Source: CBDCWO01 sp965223405 (GTDB taxonomy: Bacteria > Bacteroidota > Bacteroidia > Chitinophagales > Saprospiraceae). Taken from it: DNA of 64,000 nucleotides. The notes under the pieces were generated by a model. That model did no database searches. It had not been told where the DNA came from and worked only from the letters and a program-made list of their open reading frames with translations. Each line of letters opens with the position of its first letter. Within the stretch, counting starts at the first letter, position 1. Below are positions 8,864-17,973 of this stretch, piece by piece. The DNA is taken from positions 6,138,001 through 6,202,000 of the forward strand of contig CBDCWO010000006.1 in the NCBI GenBank assembly GCA_965223405.1. Reading direction: 5' to 3'. The translations under genes and the position numbers were made by a program.

Positions 8864-9005
8864 GGATTTATTGATTTAAATATAATTGAATTGATGTGTT
8901 CAGTGTTTATCCCAATAAAGTTGGTGACAACCGACTCTATGATCATTAAACAATAGGTGAATTGATTCGATTTTCATATACTATTTACATTTATCTCTTA
9001 GGATC

Positions 9006-9027
9006 ATACCATTTGACACAATGGTAT
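9006..9027. promoter_or_regulatory. Palindrome between divergent genes
   Basis: An 8-bp perfect inverted repeat, ATACCATT at 9006-9013 and AATGGTAT at 9020-9027, encloses TGACAC. It lies 52 bases before the hypothetical gene start and 143 bases before the divergent dehydrogenase. Its size and place suit an operator for a dimeric regulator, but I see no second copy in the window. Confidence 0.3.
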
Positions 9028-9078
9028 TAAGTATTGTCCGGTTCATTTTATAATATTGAGTAAATTTTTAATCCAAAA

Positions 9079-9993
9079 GTGTCTTGTAAAGTTATATATT
9101 TTCTTTGCTTAATCCTGATTTCCAACCGGGTTCATAGCCAACAAAATGACTCATTTGAAGATCCGATTTCAGGAATTCTATTTTTAGATTCTATAGTGGT
9201 ATCCGCAGGCAAGATTATGCCAGATGAGTTTATCGATTTTGTTATGCACGATGAAAGTCTTTATGCCGCATTCAAGAACCTCCGTAGCATGTCTCACTAT
9301 TTCCATACCGAGGCCGAAATCAAGCGCGGTAAAAAAGGTAAGTTGCTCATCCACCAATCGACCATGCAGCAAATCAACCAAGATAATTGCCGGGAGATGG
9401 AAATCATATCGATGGATAACAGTTCTCGATGGCGTAAAAATAACGGATCTCATCTCTATTATACCTTGGAACTTATCGACCGACTTTTTTGGACTCATGG
9501 TAGGGTTTGCACTACATTGCAAAATGAGAAAAGCGAAAATTCTGCTCATTCGAGAATAGAAGCACTTAAAAAATTGATTTTTAATCCGGGAATACCTGCC
9601 GATATTCCGATAGTCGGCAAAAGATTGGCAATTTTTAGCGAAAAAAACATTAAGTATTATCAATACCATTTATCTGTCGACACCACAATCCCAGATGATC
9701 CCTATCATTTTAGAGTTTTTCTGAAACCAACCGAAAAATTGGGAAAATCAAAGAAAATGATTATCAAGAATTTAGAAACATGGTTTGACAGCAATAACTT
9801 CCAGGTCCTGCGCCGGAAATACGATTTGGTATTCCATCACCTGGCAGCTCAATGTGATGTTTCTCTGGACATTAAGGTTGACCGATCCGGTGATCGGTAC
9901 TATCCGGTCTTTATCCAGTATCGCGGGAAATGGAACATACCGGGTAAAAAGCGAGAGCAAGCATTATTTACCATCAAAATTAATGCGATTTAA
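9079..9993 (+). CDS. Exported protein of unknown function
   Basis: I do not recognise this 304-residue protein. It starts with GTG and has a cleavable signal peptide (MSCKVIYFLCLILISNRVHSQ). The rest is beta-rich and basic. The C-terminal 100 residues alternate strands such as FQVLRRKYDLVFHHL and VFIQYRGKWNIPGKKREQALF, which recalls LolA-like or other lipid-binding beta folds seen in exported Bacteroidota proteins; this is only an impression. Its stop codon is one base from the start of the kinase gene, so it is likely the first gene of an operon with the kinase and phosphofructokinase. Confidence 0.7.
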   Translation: MSCKVIYFLCLILISNRVHSQQNDSFEDPISGILFLDSIVVSAGKIMPDEFIDFVMHDESLYAAFKNLRSMSHYFHTEAEIKRGKKGKLLIHQSTMQQINQDNCREMEIISMDNSSRWRKNNGSHLYYTLELIDRLFWTHGRVCTTLQNEKSENSAHSRIEALKKLIFNPGIPADIPIVGKRLAIFSEKNIKYYQYHLSVDTTIPDDPYHFRVFLKPTEKLGKSKKMIIKNLETWFDSNNFQVLRRKYDLVFHHLAAQCDVSLDIKVDRSGDRYYPVFIQYRGKWNIPGKKREQALFTIKINAI

Positions 9994-9994
9994 A

Positions 9995-10873
9995 ATGAAT
10001 AAATATCTGGCAATTGCAGAATCTGGCTCTACCAAGGCCGACTGGATCTTTATCAACTCAAAAGGAAACAGGATAAAGTTGTCAACTCCAGGATTCAATC
10101 CCTTTACGACAAGTGTAGAGCATTTTAAGGAAGAAATAGGGAATGCGATTAATGAAAAATTGAATTCGTCTCTGGTGAAGGAGTTGCACTTCTTTGCTGC
10201 TGGTGTCAATTCCATAGAAAAAGTGAAGATGACACAAAATTTGCTAGGAAGTTACTTTACGTCAGCCCGAATTGAAGTTAGCAGTGATTTAATGGCAGCG
10301 TGTTATGCTACATCTTATGGAGTGCCCGGTATTGTTTCCATCTTGGGTACTGGGAGTAATTGCTGTTATTTTGACGGTAATAAAATTGTAAAAGGGATTG
10401 ATTCTTTAGGATGGGCAATGGGTGATGAGGGCGGTGGTGTATATCTGGGTAAGGAGTGGATTAGAAAATATATTTATCAATCCGCTCCAGTCGAATTATG
10501 CGGACTGTTTTATGAATCTACCGGCTTGGACAAACAAAAGATTTTGGAGGCCGTATATCATCAGGCAAAGCCTAATCACTACCTGGCTCAGTTTTCACAC
10601 TTTCTGTACCAACACAAAAGCCACCCTTACATTAAGTATTTAGTCATAAATTCATTCAAAGAATTTATTCGAAATCATTTGCTTAAATTTGATCAATTTA
10701 GATCTTTGCCGCTTCATTTTGTGGGCTCTATTGCTTATTATTTCATGAAAGAGCTAAAATTGGCGCTCGCAGAATATCATTTGAGCTCTGAATCTTTTAT
10801 TCAAAAACCAATTGACCATCTGGAAAAGGTAATTGTTAATTTATCAAATAAATCACTATGGCAAAAGAGATAA
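9995..10873 (+). CDS. N-acetylglucosamine kinase-like BadF/BadG family ATPase
   Basis: The 292-residue protein is an ASKHA-fold kinase of the BadF/BadG/BcrA family, closest to eukaryotic-type N-acetylglucosamine kinases. Phosphate-1 (IAESGSTKADWIF, residues 6-18), phosphate-2 (SILGTGSNCCYFDG) and the GDEGGGVYLGKEWI signature are all visible. The ATG at 9995 follows the upstream stop by one base and places the first motif at the usual distance; an in-frame ATG 12 bases earlier would overlap the upstream gene. The last 16 bases overlap the phosphofructokinase gene, so translation is probably coupled. It would phosphorylate an amino sugar feeding glycolysis. The sugar is not proven by sequence. 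Confidence 0.85.
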   Translation: MNKYLAIAESGSTKADWIFINSKGNRIKLSTPGFNPFTTSVEHFKEEIGNAINEKLNSSLVKELHFFAAGVNSIEKVKMTQNLLGSYFTSARIEVSSDLMAACYATSYGVPGIVSILGTGSNCCYFDGNKIVKGIDSLGWAMGDEGGGVYLGKEWIRKYIYQSAPVELCGLFYESTGLDKQKILEAVYHQAKPNHYLAQFSHFLYQHKSHPYIKYLVINSFKEFIRNHLLKFDQFRSLPLHFVGSIAYYFMKELKLALAEYHLSSESFIQKPIDHLEKVIVNLSNKSLWQKR

Positions 10874-11841
10874 AAAGAATTGGAATTTTTACTTCGGGAG
10901 GAGATGCGCCAGGCATGAATGCAGCAGTTCGTGCCGTTGTTAGAACAGCCTCCTATCATGGTTTGCACACCTATGGTATATATCGTGGTTACACCGGTAT
11001 GATTGAAGGAGAAATCGAAAGGCTAGAGTCCAAAGATGTAGGAAATATCATTCAGCGCGGGGGCACCATTCTCAAAACCGCCAGAAGTGAAATGTTTAGA
11101 ACGAAAGAAGGTCGCAAAATTGCGTATGACAACCTCGCAGCCTATGACATTGATGCCCTGATCGCTATCGGAGGAGATGGTACCTTCACCGGTGCTGATA
11201 TTTTTGGCAAGGAATACAGGCTACCTATCATCGGGATTCCGGGTACTATTGATAACGATCTTTTTGGTACGGATTTTACCATTGGCTTTGATACTGCTGT
11301 AAATACCGCTGTTTATGCGGTCGATAAAATCAGAGATACGGCCGACGCTCATTCCAGACTTTTTTTTATCGAAGTGATGGGCCGACAAAGTGGTTTTATC
11401 GCACTGGACACGGGCATTAGCAGTGGAGCCGGTAGTATCTTGATTCCTGAAACCCACACTAACCTTAATCATCTGGTCTATGACCTGAACAAAGGAGTCA
11501 AGCGTAAAAAACTATTCAATTTGGTTATTGTAGCTGAAGGCAATAAAAATGGAAGAGCCCCTGAGATTCGTGAAAAGCTGAGAGGGCAAGTCAAAGATCA
11601 CGAACTCAAGGTCACAATTATAGGGCATATGCAAAGAGGTGGAAGTCCTACTTCACTTGATCGTCTATTGGCTTCCAAATTAGGTTATTATGCTGTGGAG
11701 GGAATAATGGCCGGTAAGAAGGGCAGCATGATTGGCATAGTTAAAAACAAAGTCACGTATACACCCTTTAAAAAAGCCATTTCTCAAAGCAAGGCCCCTG
11801 ATGAAGAAATGATAAAAATGGCTGAGATACTTGCACTGTAA
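10858..11841 (+). CDS. pfkA: ATP-dependent 6-phosphofructokinase
   Basis: This 327-residue enzyme phosphorylates fructose 6-phosphate with ATP. The nucleotide motif GGDAPGMN is at 14-21, the donor-selecting motif GGDGT at 105-109 has Gly108, typical of ATP use, and PGTIDND at 128-134 contains catalytic Asp132. MGRQSG and HMQRGGSPT substrate-binding segments follow. Length fits bacterial PfkA (about 320). It overlaps the kinase gene by 16 bases, the last gene of a three-gene unit. A second, differently specialised phosphofructokinase lies at 13.3 kb. Confidence 0.95.
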   Translation: MAKEIKRIGIFTSGGDAPGMNAAVRAVVRTASYHGLHTYGIYRGYTGMIEGEIERLESKDVGNIIQRGGTILKTARSEMFRTKEGRKIAYDNLAAYDIDALIAIGGDGTFTGADIFGKEYRLPIIGIPGTIDNDLFGTDFTIGFDTAVNTAVYAVDKIRDTADAHSRLFFIEVMGRQSGFIALDTGISSGAGSILIPETHTNLNHLVYDLNKGVKRKKLFNLVIVAEGNKNGRAPEIREKLRGQVKDHELKVTIIGHMQRGGSPTSLDRLLASKLGYYAVEGIMAGKKGSMIGIVKNKVTYTPFKKAISQSKAPDEEMIKMAEILAL

Positions 11842-11992
11842 AATGTTTACCTAAATAAAATTTTGATTTTTTATCTATCAATAGTCGCTATTCAATAGAT
11901 ATTGAGTGGAACCTTGATCTTGCCTATATGTTTACCCTAGAGCGTAAAGTCTCACTCTCAATATTCGAAAACCATTAAAGTACTTTACCGAA

Positions 11993-13051
11993 TTAAGCAA
12001 TGGTTACTTCAGGACTACTATAAATATCCTGAATGGCATTAAGTAAAGAGACTCCGTCCTTCATGGGTTTTTGGAATGCTTTCCTTCCGGATATCAGGCC
12101 CATACCTCCAGCGCGTTTATTGATAATCGCTGTTTTAACTGCCTGGGCAAGGTCATTTGCACCGGAAGCACCTCCCGAATTGATTAACCCGGCTCTTCCC
12201 ATATAACAGTTTACTACCTGGTAGCGCGTCAAATCAATAGGATTGTCACTGGTCAGTTCACTGTATACTTTGTCATGGGTTTTACCAAAATTGATGGCTG
12301 TGAAACCTCCGTTATTCGTTGGCTGTTTTTGCTTAACGATATCAGCTTGAATGGTTGCTGCCAAATGATTAGCCTGGCTGGTTAAGTCGGAAGCAGCATG
12401 ATAATCCGTATCTGTTTTAAAACCAGGATTTCTTAGGTAAGCCCATAAAACGGTTACCATACCCAGCTCATGCGCATATTCAAATGCCTCGGCAATTTCT
12501 ACAATCTGGCGGTTGCTCTCAGCACTTCCGTAATATATTGTGGCTCCAACAGCTATTGCTCCCATATTAAATGCCTGATCAATACTCGCAAACTTTATTT
12601 GATCGAATTTATTAGGATAGGTCATTAATTCATTGTGATTAATTTTTAGGAGGAATGGTATTTTGTGTGCATATTTTCTGGCCACAGAACCTAATACTCC
12701 AAGGGTAGAAGCCACGGCATTACACCCTCCTTCGATTGCAAGTTCTACAATTTTGCCTGGATCAAAATAAATCGGATTTGGAGCAAATGAAGCTCCAGCG
12801 GTATGTTCAATTCCCTGGTCAACCGGCAATATGGATAAATAACCTGTACCACTAAGTCTGCCTGTGTTAAACAAGGTTTGCATGTTCCTCATAACCATAG
12901 GTGATCGATCCGAAACGGCAAGGACATCGTCCACAAAGTCAGGTCCGGGCAGATGAAGCTGTTCTTTAGAAACAGTTTTGCATTCATGACTTAATAATTG
13001 TTCACCTTCAGCTCCTAATTGAGAAATAATTTGTGATACAAGATTTGACAT
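11993..13051 (-). CDS. fbaB: Class I fructose-bisphosphate aldolase, DhnA/FbaB type
   Basis: The 352-residue protein belongs to the DhnA-type class I aldolases, which cleave fructose 1,6-bisphosphate through a Schiff-base lysine and need no metal. Visible features include LSILPVDQGIEHTAGASFA near residue 75, the barrel strand VTVLWAYLRNPGF, and TAINFGKTHDKVYSEL with a lysine near 257 that is the likely active-site residue (inferred from position). C-terminal GGASGANDLAQAV and SGRKAFQKP are typical phosphate-binding and end segments. The gene is oriented toward pfkA, with the second phosphofructokinase divergent from it, forming a small glycolysis cluster. Confidence 0.9.
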   Translation of the reverse strand: MSNLVSQIISQLGAEGEQLLSHECKTVSKEQLHLPGPDFVDDVLAVSDRSPMVMRNMQTLFNTGRLSGTGYLSILPVDQGIEHTAGASFAPNPIYFDPGKIVELAIEGGCNAVASTLGVLGSVARKYAHKIPFLLKINHNELMTYPNKFDQIKFASIDQAFNMGAIAVGATIYYGSAESNRQIVEIAEAFEYAHELGMVTVLWAYLRNPGFKTDTDYHAASDLTSQANHLAATIQADIVKQKQPTNNGGFTAINFGKTHDKVYSELTSDNPIDLTRYQVVNCYMGRAGLINSGGASGANDLAQAVKTAIINKRAGGMGLISGRKAFQKPMKDGVSLLNAIQDIYSSPEVTIA

Positions 13052-13308
13052 AATTTTTGTTTTAAAATTTAAGTATGGAGGAACATAATCGAAAAAATAA
13101 TCGGCAGCAATGATAGTTATTTACTCCTTTACCCAAAATGATAAATATCATTAAAGACAATGACCCTAAATGCTATTATTTTTTGCGATAATAGCAATTA
13201 ATTCTAGGAATTTTATGATTTTGTGCAAAATTTAATGGCCCTTAACCGGAATTCTCTAAATAAGAATGTTTGAAGATAATTATCGAAAATTAATAAATCA
13301 CTTATTAC

Positions 13309-14514
13309 ATGGCAAATACTAAAAAAATCAAAGGAAGAATAGGAATCTTAACCGGAGGAGGTGATGTACCAGGGCTTAACCCGGCGATCCGTGCAATTAC
13401 GTTTAGGGCGATCCGGGAAGGTTACGAAGTCATTGGATTACGTCGGGGATGGGCTGGAATAATGGAGGTGATCAGAGATAAAAAAGTGGATAACAGCTCC
13501 AACTACATTATATTAACTAAAGAAATTGTGAATCGTGCAGGTCGTACCGGAGGTACTTTTTTACATACGTCACGTACCCGACCATCTCATGTACCAAAAA
13601 ATAAAATCCCCAAACATCTCCAAGATACGTATAAAGAGGACGTTAATGATGTCACGGATGAAGTAATCAAAAATTTGGAATGGTTGGGTATTGATTATTT
13701 AATTCCGATTGGAGGTGATGACACCTTAAGTTATGGAGTACACCTTTACAAAAAAGGATTAAAGGTGATTGCAATTCCAAAAACAATGGACAATGATGTA
13801 CCGGGGACGGATTACTGTATTGGATTTAGTACCTGTGTAACTCGAACCATGAGTCTGGCAAATAATTTAAGGACTGCAGCCGGTTCTCACGAACGAATCA
13901 TGATGCTTGAAGTCTTCGGTAGATATGCGGGTTTCACCGCTATGCTCCCAACTATGGCCGGCGCTGCCAATCGATGCATCATCCCGGAACATCCATTTGA
14001 CATAGACCATGTAACCAAGCTTATCGTGTCGGATCGAAATGAAAATCCTAGTAAATATGCCATATTACTGATATCCGAAGGGGCCATGTTTGAAGGTAGC
14101 GATATGATCTTTGAAGGAGCTGAAAAAGATATGTTCGGACACGCCAAACTAGGTGGTATCGGAGATATGGTTTCTGCAAAAATAAAAGAGCTTTCTCCTA
14201 AATACAATCATGGACATCCGGTCAATGTAATCAACCAAAAATTAGGATATATGGTACGTTGCGGAGATCCTGATGCTATTGATTCCATAATTCCAATGGC
14301 TTACGGCAATTTGGCCCTGGATTTGATCCTGAATAAAATGGACGGTCGTCTCGTGGTATTAAAAAATGGAAGGTACGACAATGTACCACTAGGAGTAGTC
14401 ACCAGTTCAAAAAAGATTGTAAATGTTAAAAAGTATTACGATCCCGAACGATTACATCCCTATTATCATAGTTTTGAAATGCAACCTATGTTCATCATGA
14501 CCAGTGATGATTAG
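13309..14514 (+). CDS. 6-phosphofructokinase with PPi-type donor motifs
   Basis: This 401-residue phosphofructokinase has GGGDVPGLNPAIRA at 16-29. Two diagnostic motifs differ from PfkA: GGDD at 135-138 (Asp138 in place of the ATP-type glycine) and PKTMDND at 157-163 (Lys158, as in PPi enzymes, with catalytic Asp161). These features are established markers of pyrophosphate-dependent phosphofructokinase, which works reversibly with PPi. An insert at about residues 75-115 separates it from short PfkA. Bacterial group members with these motifs are often simply annotated as 6-phosphofructokinase, so the donor needs enzymology. The gene is divergent from the aldolase and convergent with the glycyl radical activase. 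Confidence 0.9.
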   Translation: MANTKKIKGRIGILTGGGDVPGLNPAIRAITFRAIREGYEVIGLRRGWAGIMEVIRDKKVDNSSNYIILTKEIVNRAGRTGGTFLHTSRTRPSHVPKNKIPKHLQDTYKEDVNDVTDEVIKNLEWLGIDYLIPIGGDDTLSYGVHLYKKGLKVIAIPKTMDNDVPGTDYCIGFSTCVTRTMSLANNLRTAAGSHERIMMLEVFGRYAGFTAMLPTMAGAANRCIIPEHPFDIDHVTKLIVSDRNENPSKYAILLISEGAMFEGSDMIFEGAEKDMFGHAKLGGIGDMVSAKIKELSPKYNHGHPVNVINQKLGYMVRCGDPDAIDSIIPMAYGNLALDLILNKMDGRLVVLKNGRYDNVPLGVVTSSKKIVNVKKYYDPERLHPYYHSFEMQPMFIMTSDD

Positions 14515-14541
14515 GTTGGTTTAAATACAGTTGTTTCGAAA

Positions 14542-14570
14542 GGATAAATTCGACCCGGTTGCGTTTATCC
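14542..14570. terminator. Possible bidirectional hairpin between convergent genes
   Basis: GGATAAA at 14542-14548 pairs with TTTATCC at 14564-14570 around a 15-base loop. It lies between the phosphofructokinase and the activase, and overlaps the activase stop codon. No T-run follows on either side, so termination activity is uncertain. Confidence 0.3.
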
Positions 14571-15470
14571 GGCTATGGCATTTACACCAAATGTGGCAAA
14601 CTGTTCAATAATTCGGATTATATCCTCAGAGGAAGGAGTGCTCATTTCGCTTGAATCGTATTGATTTCCCAGCTTGTGATGTTTGTTCGCAGCGATGTCA
14701 TGATAGGGTAACAATTGCACTGTAAGTGGTGTTCCCGGAAGGTTAGACACAAATCGAGCTGTAGCTTCAATATTCTGAATGTCCGAGTTGACACCCACCA
14801 CAACCGGAATGCGGATCGTGATGCTTGCATTCATTTCGGCCAGTAAGATCAGATTTTTAAGGATTATGTCATTGTCTACCCCGGTCCACTCTTTGTGTCT
14901 TATAGGATCCATAATTTTAAGATCGTACAAAAAATGGTCGGTCCTTTTAGCAGCTTCCTTGATGATATTCTGGTTGGCAAATCCGGTGGTATCCACGGTC
15001 CGGTGGATGTCTAATTGTCCGCAAGCATCCAAGAGCTCGAATAGAAATTTTGCATGCATCAAAGGTTCTCCTCCTGAAAAGGTCACCCCTCCAGCCGATT
15101 GATCCATTAGCAAGGTCTCTTTTTTGATAATCTCAACGATTTCGGGAACCGAATATAAAGTTCCTGACATCTCAATAGCCTTGGTGGGACATACTTCAGC
15201 ACATTTACCGCACAAGTCGCATCTGACCTGATTTGTTCTAATACCTTCGGGAGTCAATGTCAGCGCATCTTTAGGACATATGTTTATGCATTCTTTTGCA
15301 CCAATGCATTTGGAAGCATGGTACATCTTCTGAACCTTGCTGGACATTCCTTCAGGATTATGGCACCATTTGCACGATAAAGGACACCCTTTCATAAAGA
15401 GCGTAATCCGAATTCCCGGACCATCATTGATCGCATATCTCTTGATATCGAAGATCAATCCGGTTCTCAT
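14565..15470 (-). CDS. Glycyl radical enzyme activating protein
   Basis: This 301-residue radical SAM enzyme abstracts hydrogen from the glycine of its partner enzyme. The Cx3CxxC motif FMKGCPLSCKWC has Cys29, Cys33 and Cys36. An inserted ferredoxin-like domain follows with two cysteine sets, around Cys55-Cys65 and Cys84-Cys94 (CDLCGKCAEVCP), as in activases of hydroxyproline, glycerol and choline GREs but not in PflA. SGGEPLMHAKF near residue 128 and the DLKIMD motif near 185 are standard. It starts four bases after the end of the enzyme gene, so the two are translated from one message. It is the HypE-type partner if the enzyme is HypD, as inferred. Confidence 0.92.
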   Translation of the reverse strand: MRTGLIFDIKRYAINDGPGIRITLFMKGCPLSCKWCHNPEGMSSKVQKMYHASKCIGAKECINICPKDALTLTPEGIRTNQVRCDLCGKCAEVCPTKAIEMSGTLYSVPEIVEIIKKETLLMDQSAGGVTFSGGEPLMHAKFLFELLDACGQLDIHRTVDTTGFANQNIIKEAAKRTDHFLYDLKIMDPIRHKEWTGVDNDIILKNLILLAEMNASITIRIPVVVGVNSDIQNIEATARFVSNLPGTPLTVQLLPYHDIAANKHHKLGNQYDSSEMSTPSSEDIIRIIEQFATFGVNAIAG

Positions 15471-15474
15471 CTAG

Positions 15475-17973
15475 CTAAAATGCTTCGTTTTCAGTCCGGT
15501 CTATAACCTCTTGTTGTAAATCTTCATTCATATCATTGAAGTAATCACTATATCCGGCCATTCTAACCAGGAGATCCTTATAGGCTTCCGGATTTTTTTG
15601 TGCGGCTTTTAAAGTGGCTGTATCCACGATGTTGAATTGAACATGGTGCCCGCCCAAAGTAAAATAACTTCGAATGAGTTTACCTAATTTGATGATATCC
15701 TCTTTCTTCTTCAACAAGGAGGGCAAAAACCTTAAGTTCAGTAAAGTACCTCCTGATTTAGTCTGATCGAGCTTGGTCAGAGACCTTACTACAGCTGAAG
15801 GGCCGTTGGTATCGGCACCATGTGAAGGTGAAGTCCCATCAGAAATAGATTTACCGGCAAATCGACCATTTGGAGTGGCTCCCATTACCTTTCCGAAATA
15901 CACATGACAAGTAGTAGATAGCATATTCAAATGGTACACCCCACCCTTTTTGACATTGGGTTTGCCATCAATTTCTCCGAGAAGATCATCATAAATTCTT
16001 ATCGCGATGTCATCTGCATAGTCGTCATCATTCCCATAAAAAGGCGTTCTATTGATAATTGTTTGCCTCAATATTTCATTTTCCTTGCCCTCAAAATCAT
16101 TAGCGACTGCTCTTAAAACGGTATCCATGGTATACCTTTTATCCTCAAAAACATGCTTTTTTAAAGCAGTAAAACTATCGGTCACCGTACCGAGTCCACA
16201 ACATTGTATGTAACTGGTATTATATCGGGGTCCACCGTCATAATAATCCCTGCCTTTGGAAATACAATCGTCGATTACTACTGACAGAAACGGAGCTGGA
16301 GCATATTTAGCAAACATTTGATCAATGTAATTGCTGACTCTAATCTTTTGATCAATGATAAAATGAAGTTGCTTTTTAAATGCCTGGTAAAGCTCCTCAA
16401 AAGAGGTAAACTCTCGAGGGTCTCCTGTAGAAATGCCTGCTACTTTACCGGTAACCGGATCGACACCATTGTTTAGAGTCACCTCCAGGATCTTAGGAAC
16501 ATTCAAATACCCAGTCAATAAAAAGGCTTCCTTACCGAATGCGCCTACTTCGATACAACCACTACATCCTCCTTCCCGGGCATCTTCCAGAGTTTTCCCC
16601 TGGCGCATCAATTCCATAACATACACATCCGGATTAAAGACCGAAGGATAGCCGTGACCTTGTCTAATGACCTTGCAAGCTGCATGAAGAAAACGGTCTG
16701 GTGTTTTGGAACTGATGTGAACTGAGTTACCTGGTTGTAAAATGTGTAGTTCTTCGATTACCTCTAACATGAGATAAGATACCTCACTCACTCCATTGGA
16801 TCCATCTTTTTTGATCCCACCAATATTGATATTAGTAAAATCATTATAAGTACCGCTTTCTCGTGCCGTGATTCCCACTTTTGGTGGAGCCGGATGATTG
16901 TTCACCTTAATCCAGAAACAACTGATCAACTCTTTGGCCTTTTCATGGGTTAAAGAACCGGCTGAAAGTTCTCTTTCGTAGAAGGGCGTCAAGTGCTGGT
17001 CAAAATGACCCGGATTCATGGCATCCCATCCATTGAGTTCTGTAATCGTACCCAGATGTACAAACCAATACATTTGTATTGCTTCCCAGAAATTCCTCGG
17101 TGCATGAGCCGGTACCCAGCGGCAAACCTCTGCGACTTGCTGCAACTCTTGCCGGCGCTTAATGTTTGATTCGTTTTCCGCCATATTTTCGGCTAGATCT
17201 GCATGTCGATTGGCAAATACGATGACCGCATCACAAGCGATAGCCATAGCCTTTAATTGGTGAGATTTTGCTGTAGCTTCAGGATCATGGAGAAAATCAA
17301 GACTTTCCAGATGTGCATTGATTTCTGCTTTCAAATCCAACATCCCCTTTTGATAAATTTTACCATCCAAGGCAGTATGTCCTGGGGCTCGCTGCTCCAT
17401 AAACTCAGTGAACAAACCGGCTTCATAAGCCGCTTTCCAAGTTTGTGGTACATGATTAAATATCCGTTCTCTTTGAGTTTTTCCTTTCCAATAAGGAATC
17501 ACGTCTTTAGCGTATCGATCAATATCTTCCTGACTGATAGTATATTTTTGTCGCTTTCGGTTGTTCAAAACATGAAGATCTTCAATACTATGGCAAGTTA
17601 ATTCCGGAAATGTTGGGACTGCTTTGGGTTTTGGACCGCGTTCTCCAACTATTAATTCGTCGTCACCTAAATAAATCGTGTGCTTTTTACAAATCTCCAA
17701 ATATGTGAGAGCTCGTAATTCAGGAATTGAGTATTTACCATAGTTCTCCCGGTAAAATTCTGTTTCGATTAATGCTCTTTCAATGGATAATGAAGGTTGG
17801 GTTTCAAAGCTAAGTTTACGTAACCGTTGGATACGAGAATTCATCCCAGGTCCAATCTTGCTGGTATCTGTTTGGTAATAGTTACCTTCAGAATGTGGAG
17901 CACGAAGTGGATTTCCATTTTCTGCTGTTTTAGCTTGTTGATTTTCTACTTCGGCAAAAGAGGTATCTTTCAT
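15475..17973 (-). CDS. Glycyl radical enzyme, trans-4-hydroxyproline dehydratase-like
   Basis: The 832-residue protein is a glycyl radical enzyme of the PFL superfamily. The thiyl cysteine and catalytic base are in SGCIE (Cys473, Glu475), and the radical glycine is Gly807 in RMAGYSDYF. From memory, long stretches (LFTEFMEQRAPGHT, PAPPKVGIT, FGKEAFLLTGYLNVPKILE, YGNDDDYADDIA) resemble clostridial trans-4-hydroxy-L-proline dehydratase HypD, including the spacing between Cys and Gly. HypD dehydrates hydroxyproline to pyrroline-5-carboxylate. Glycerol or other diol dehydratases are less likely alternatives. An extra 45-residue N-terminus precedes the conserved part, so a later start is possible. 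No proC gene is adjacent. Oxygen destroys such enzymes, so it would act only in anoxic conditions. Confidence 0.85.
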   Translation of the reverse strand: MKDTSFAEVENQQAKTAENGNPLRAPHSEGNYYQTDTSKIGPGMNSRIQRLRKLSFETQPSLSIERALIETEFYRENYGKYSIPELRALTYLEICKKHTIYLGDDELIVGERGPKPKAVPTFPELTCHSIEDLHVLNNRKRQKYTISQEDIDRYAKDVIPYWKGKTQRERIFNHVPQTWKAAYEAGLFTEFMEQRAPGHTALDGKIYQKGMLDLKAEINAHLESLDFLHDPEATAKSHQLKAMAIACDAVIVFANRHADLAENMAENESNIKRRQELQQVAEVCRWVPAHAPRNFWEAIQMYWFVHLGTITELNGWDAMNPGHFDQHLTPFYERELSAGSLTHEKAKELISCFWIKVNNHPAPPKVGITARESGTYNDFTNINIGGIKKDGSNGVSEVSYLMLEVIEELHILQPGNSVHISSKTPDRFLHAACKVIRQGHGYPSVFNPDVYVMELMRQGKTLEDAREGGCSGCIEVGAFGKEAFLLTGYLNVPKILEVTLNNGVDPVTGKVAGISTGDPREFTSFEELYQAFKKQLHFIIDQKIRVSNYIDQMFAKYAPAPFLSVVIDDCISKGRDYYDGGPRYNTSYIQCCGLGTVTDSFTALKKHVFEDKRYTMDTVLRAVANDFEGKENEILRQTIINRTPFYGNDDDYADDIAIRIYDDLLGEIDGKPNVKKGGVYHLNMLSTTCHVYFGKVMGATPNGRFAGKSISDGTSPSHGADTNGPSAVVRSLTKLDQTKSGGTLLNLRFLPSLLKKKEDIIKLGKLIRSYFTLGGHHVQFNIVDTATLKAAQKNPEAYKDLLVRMAGYSDYFNDMNEDLQQEVIDRTENEAF

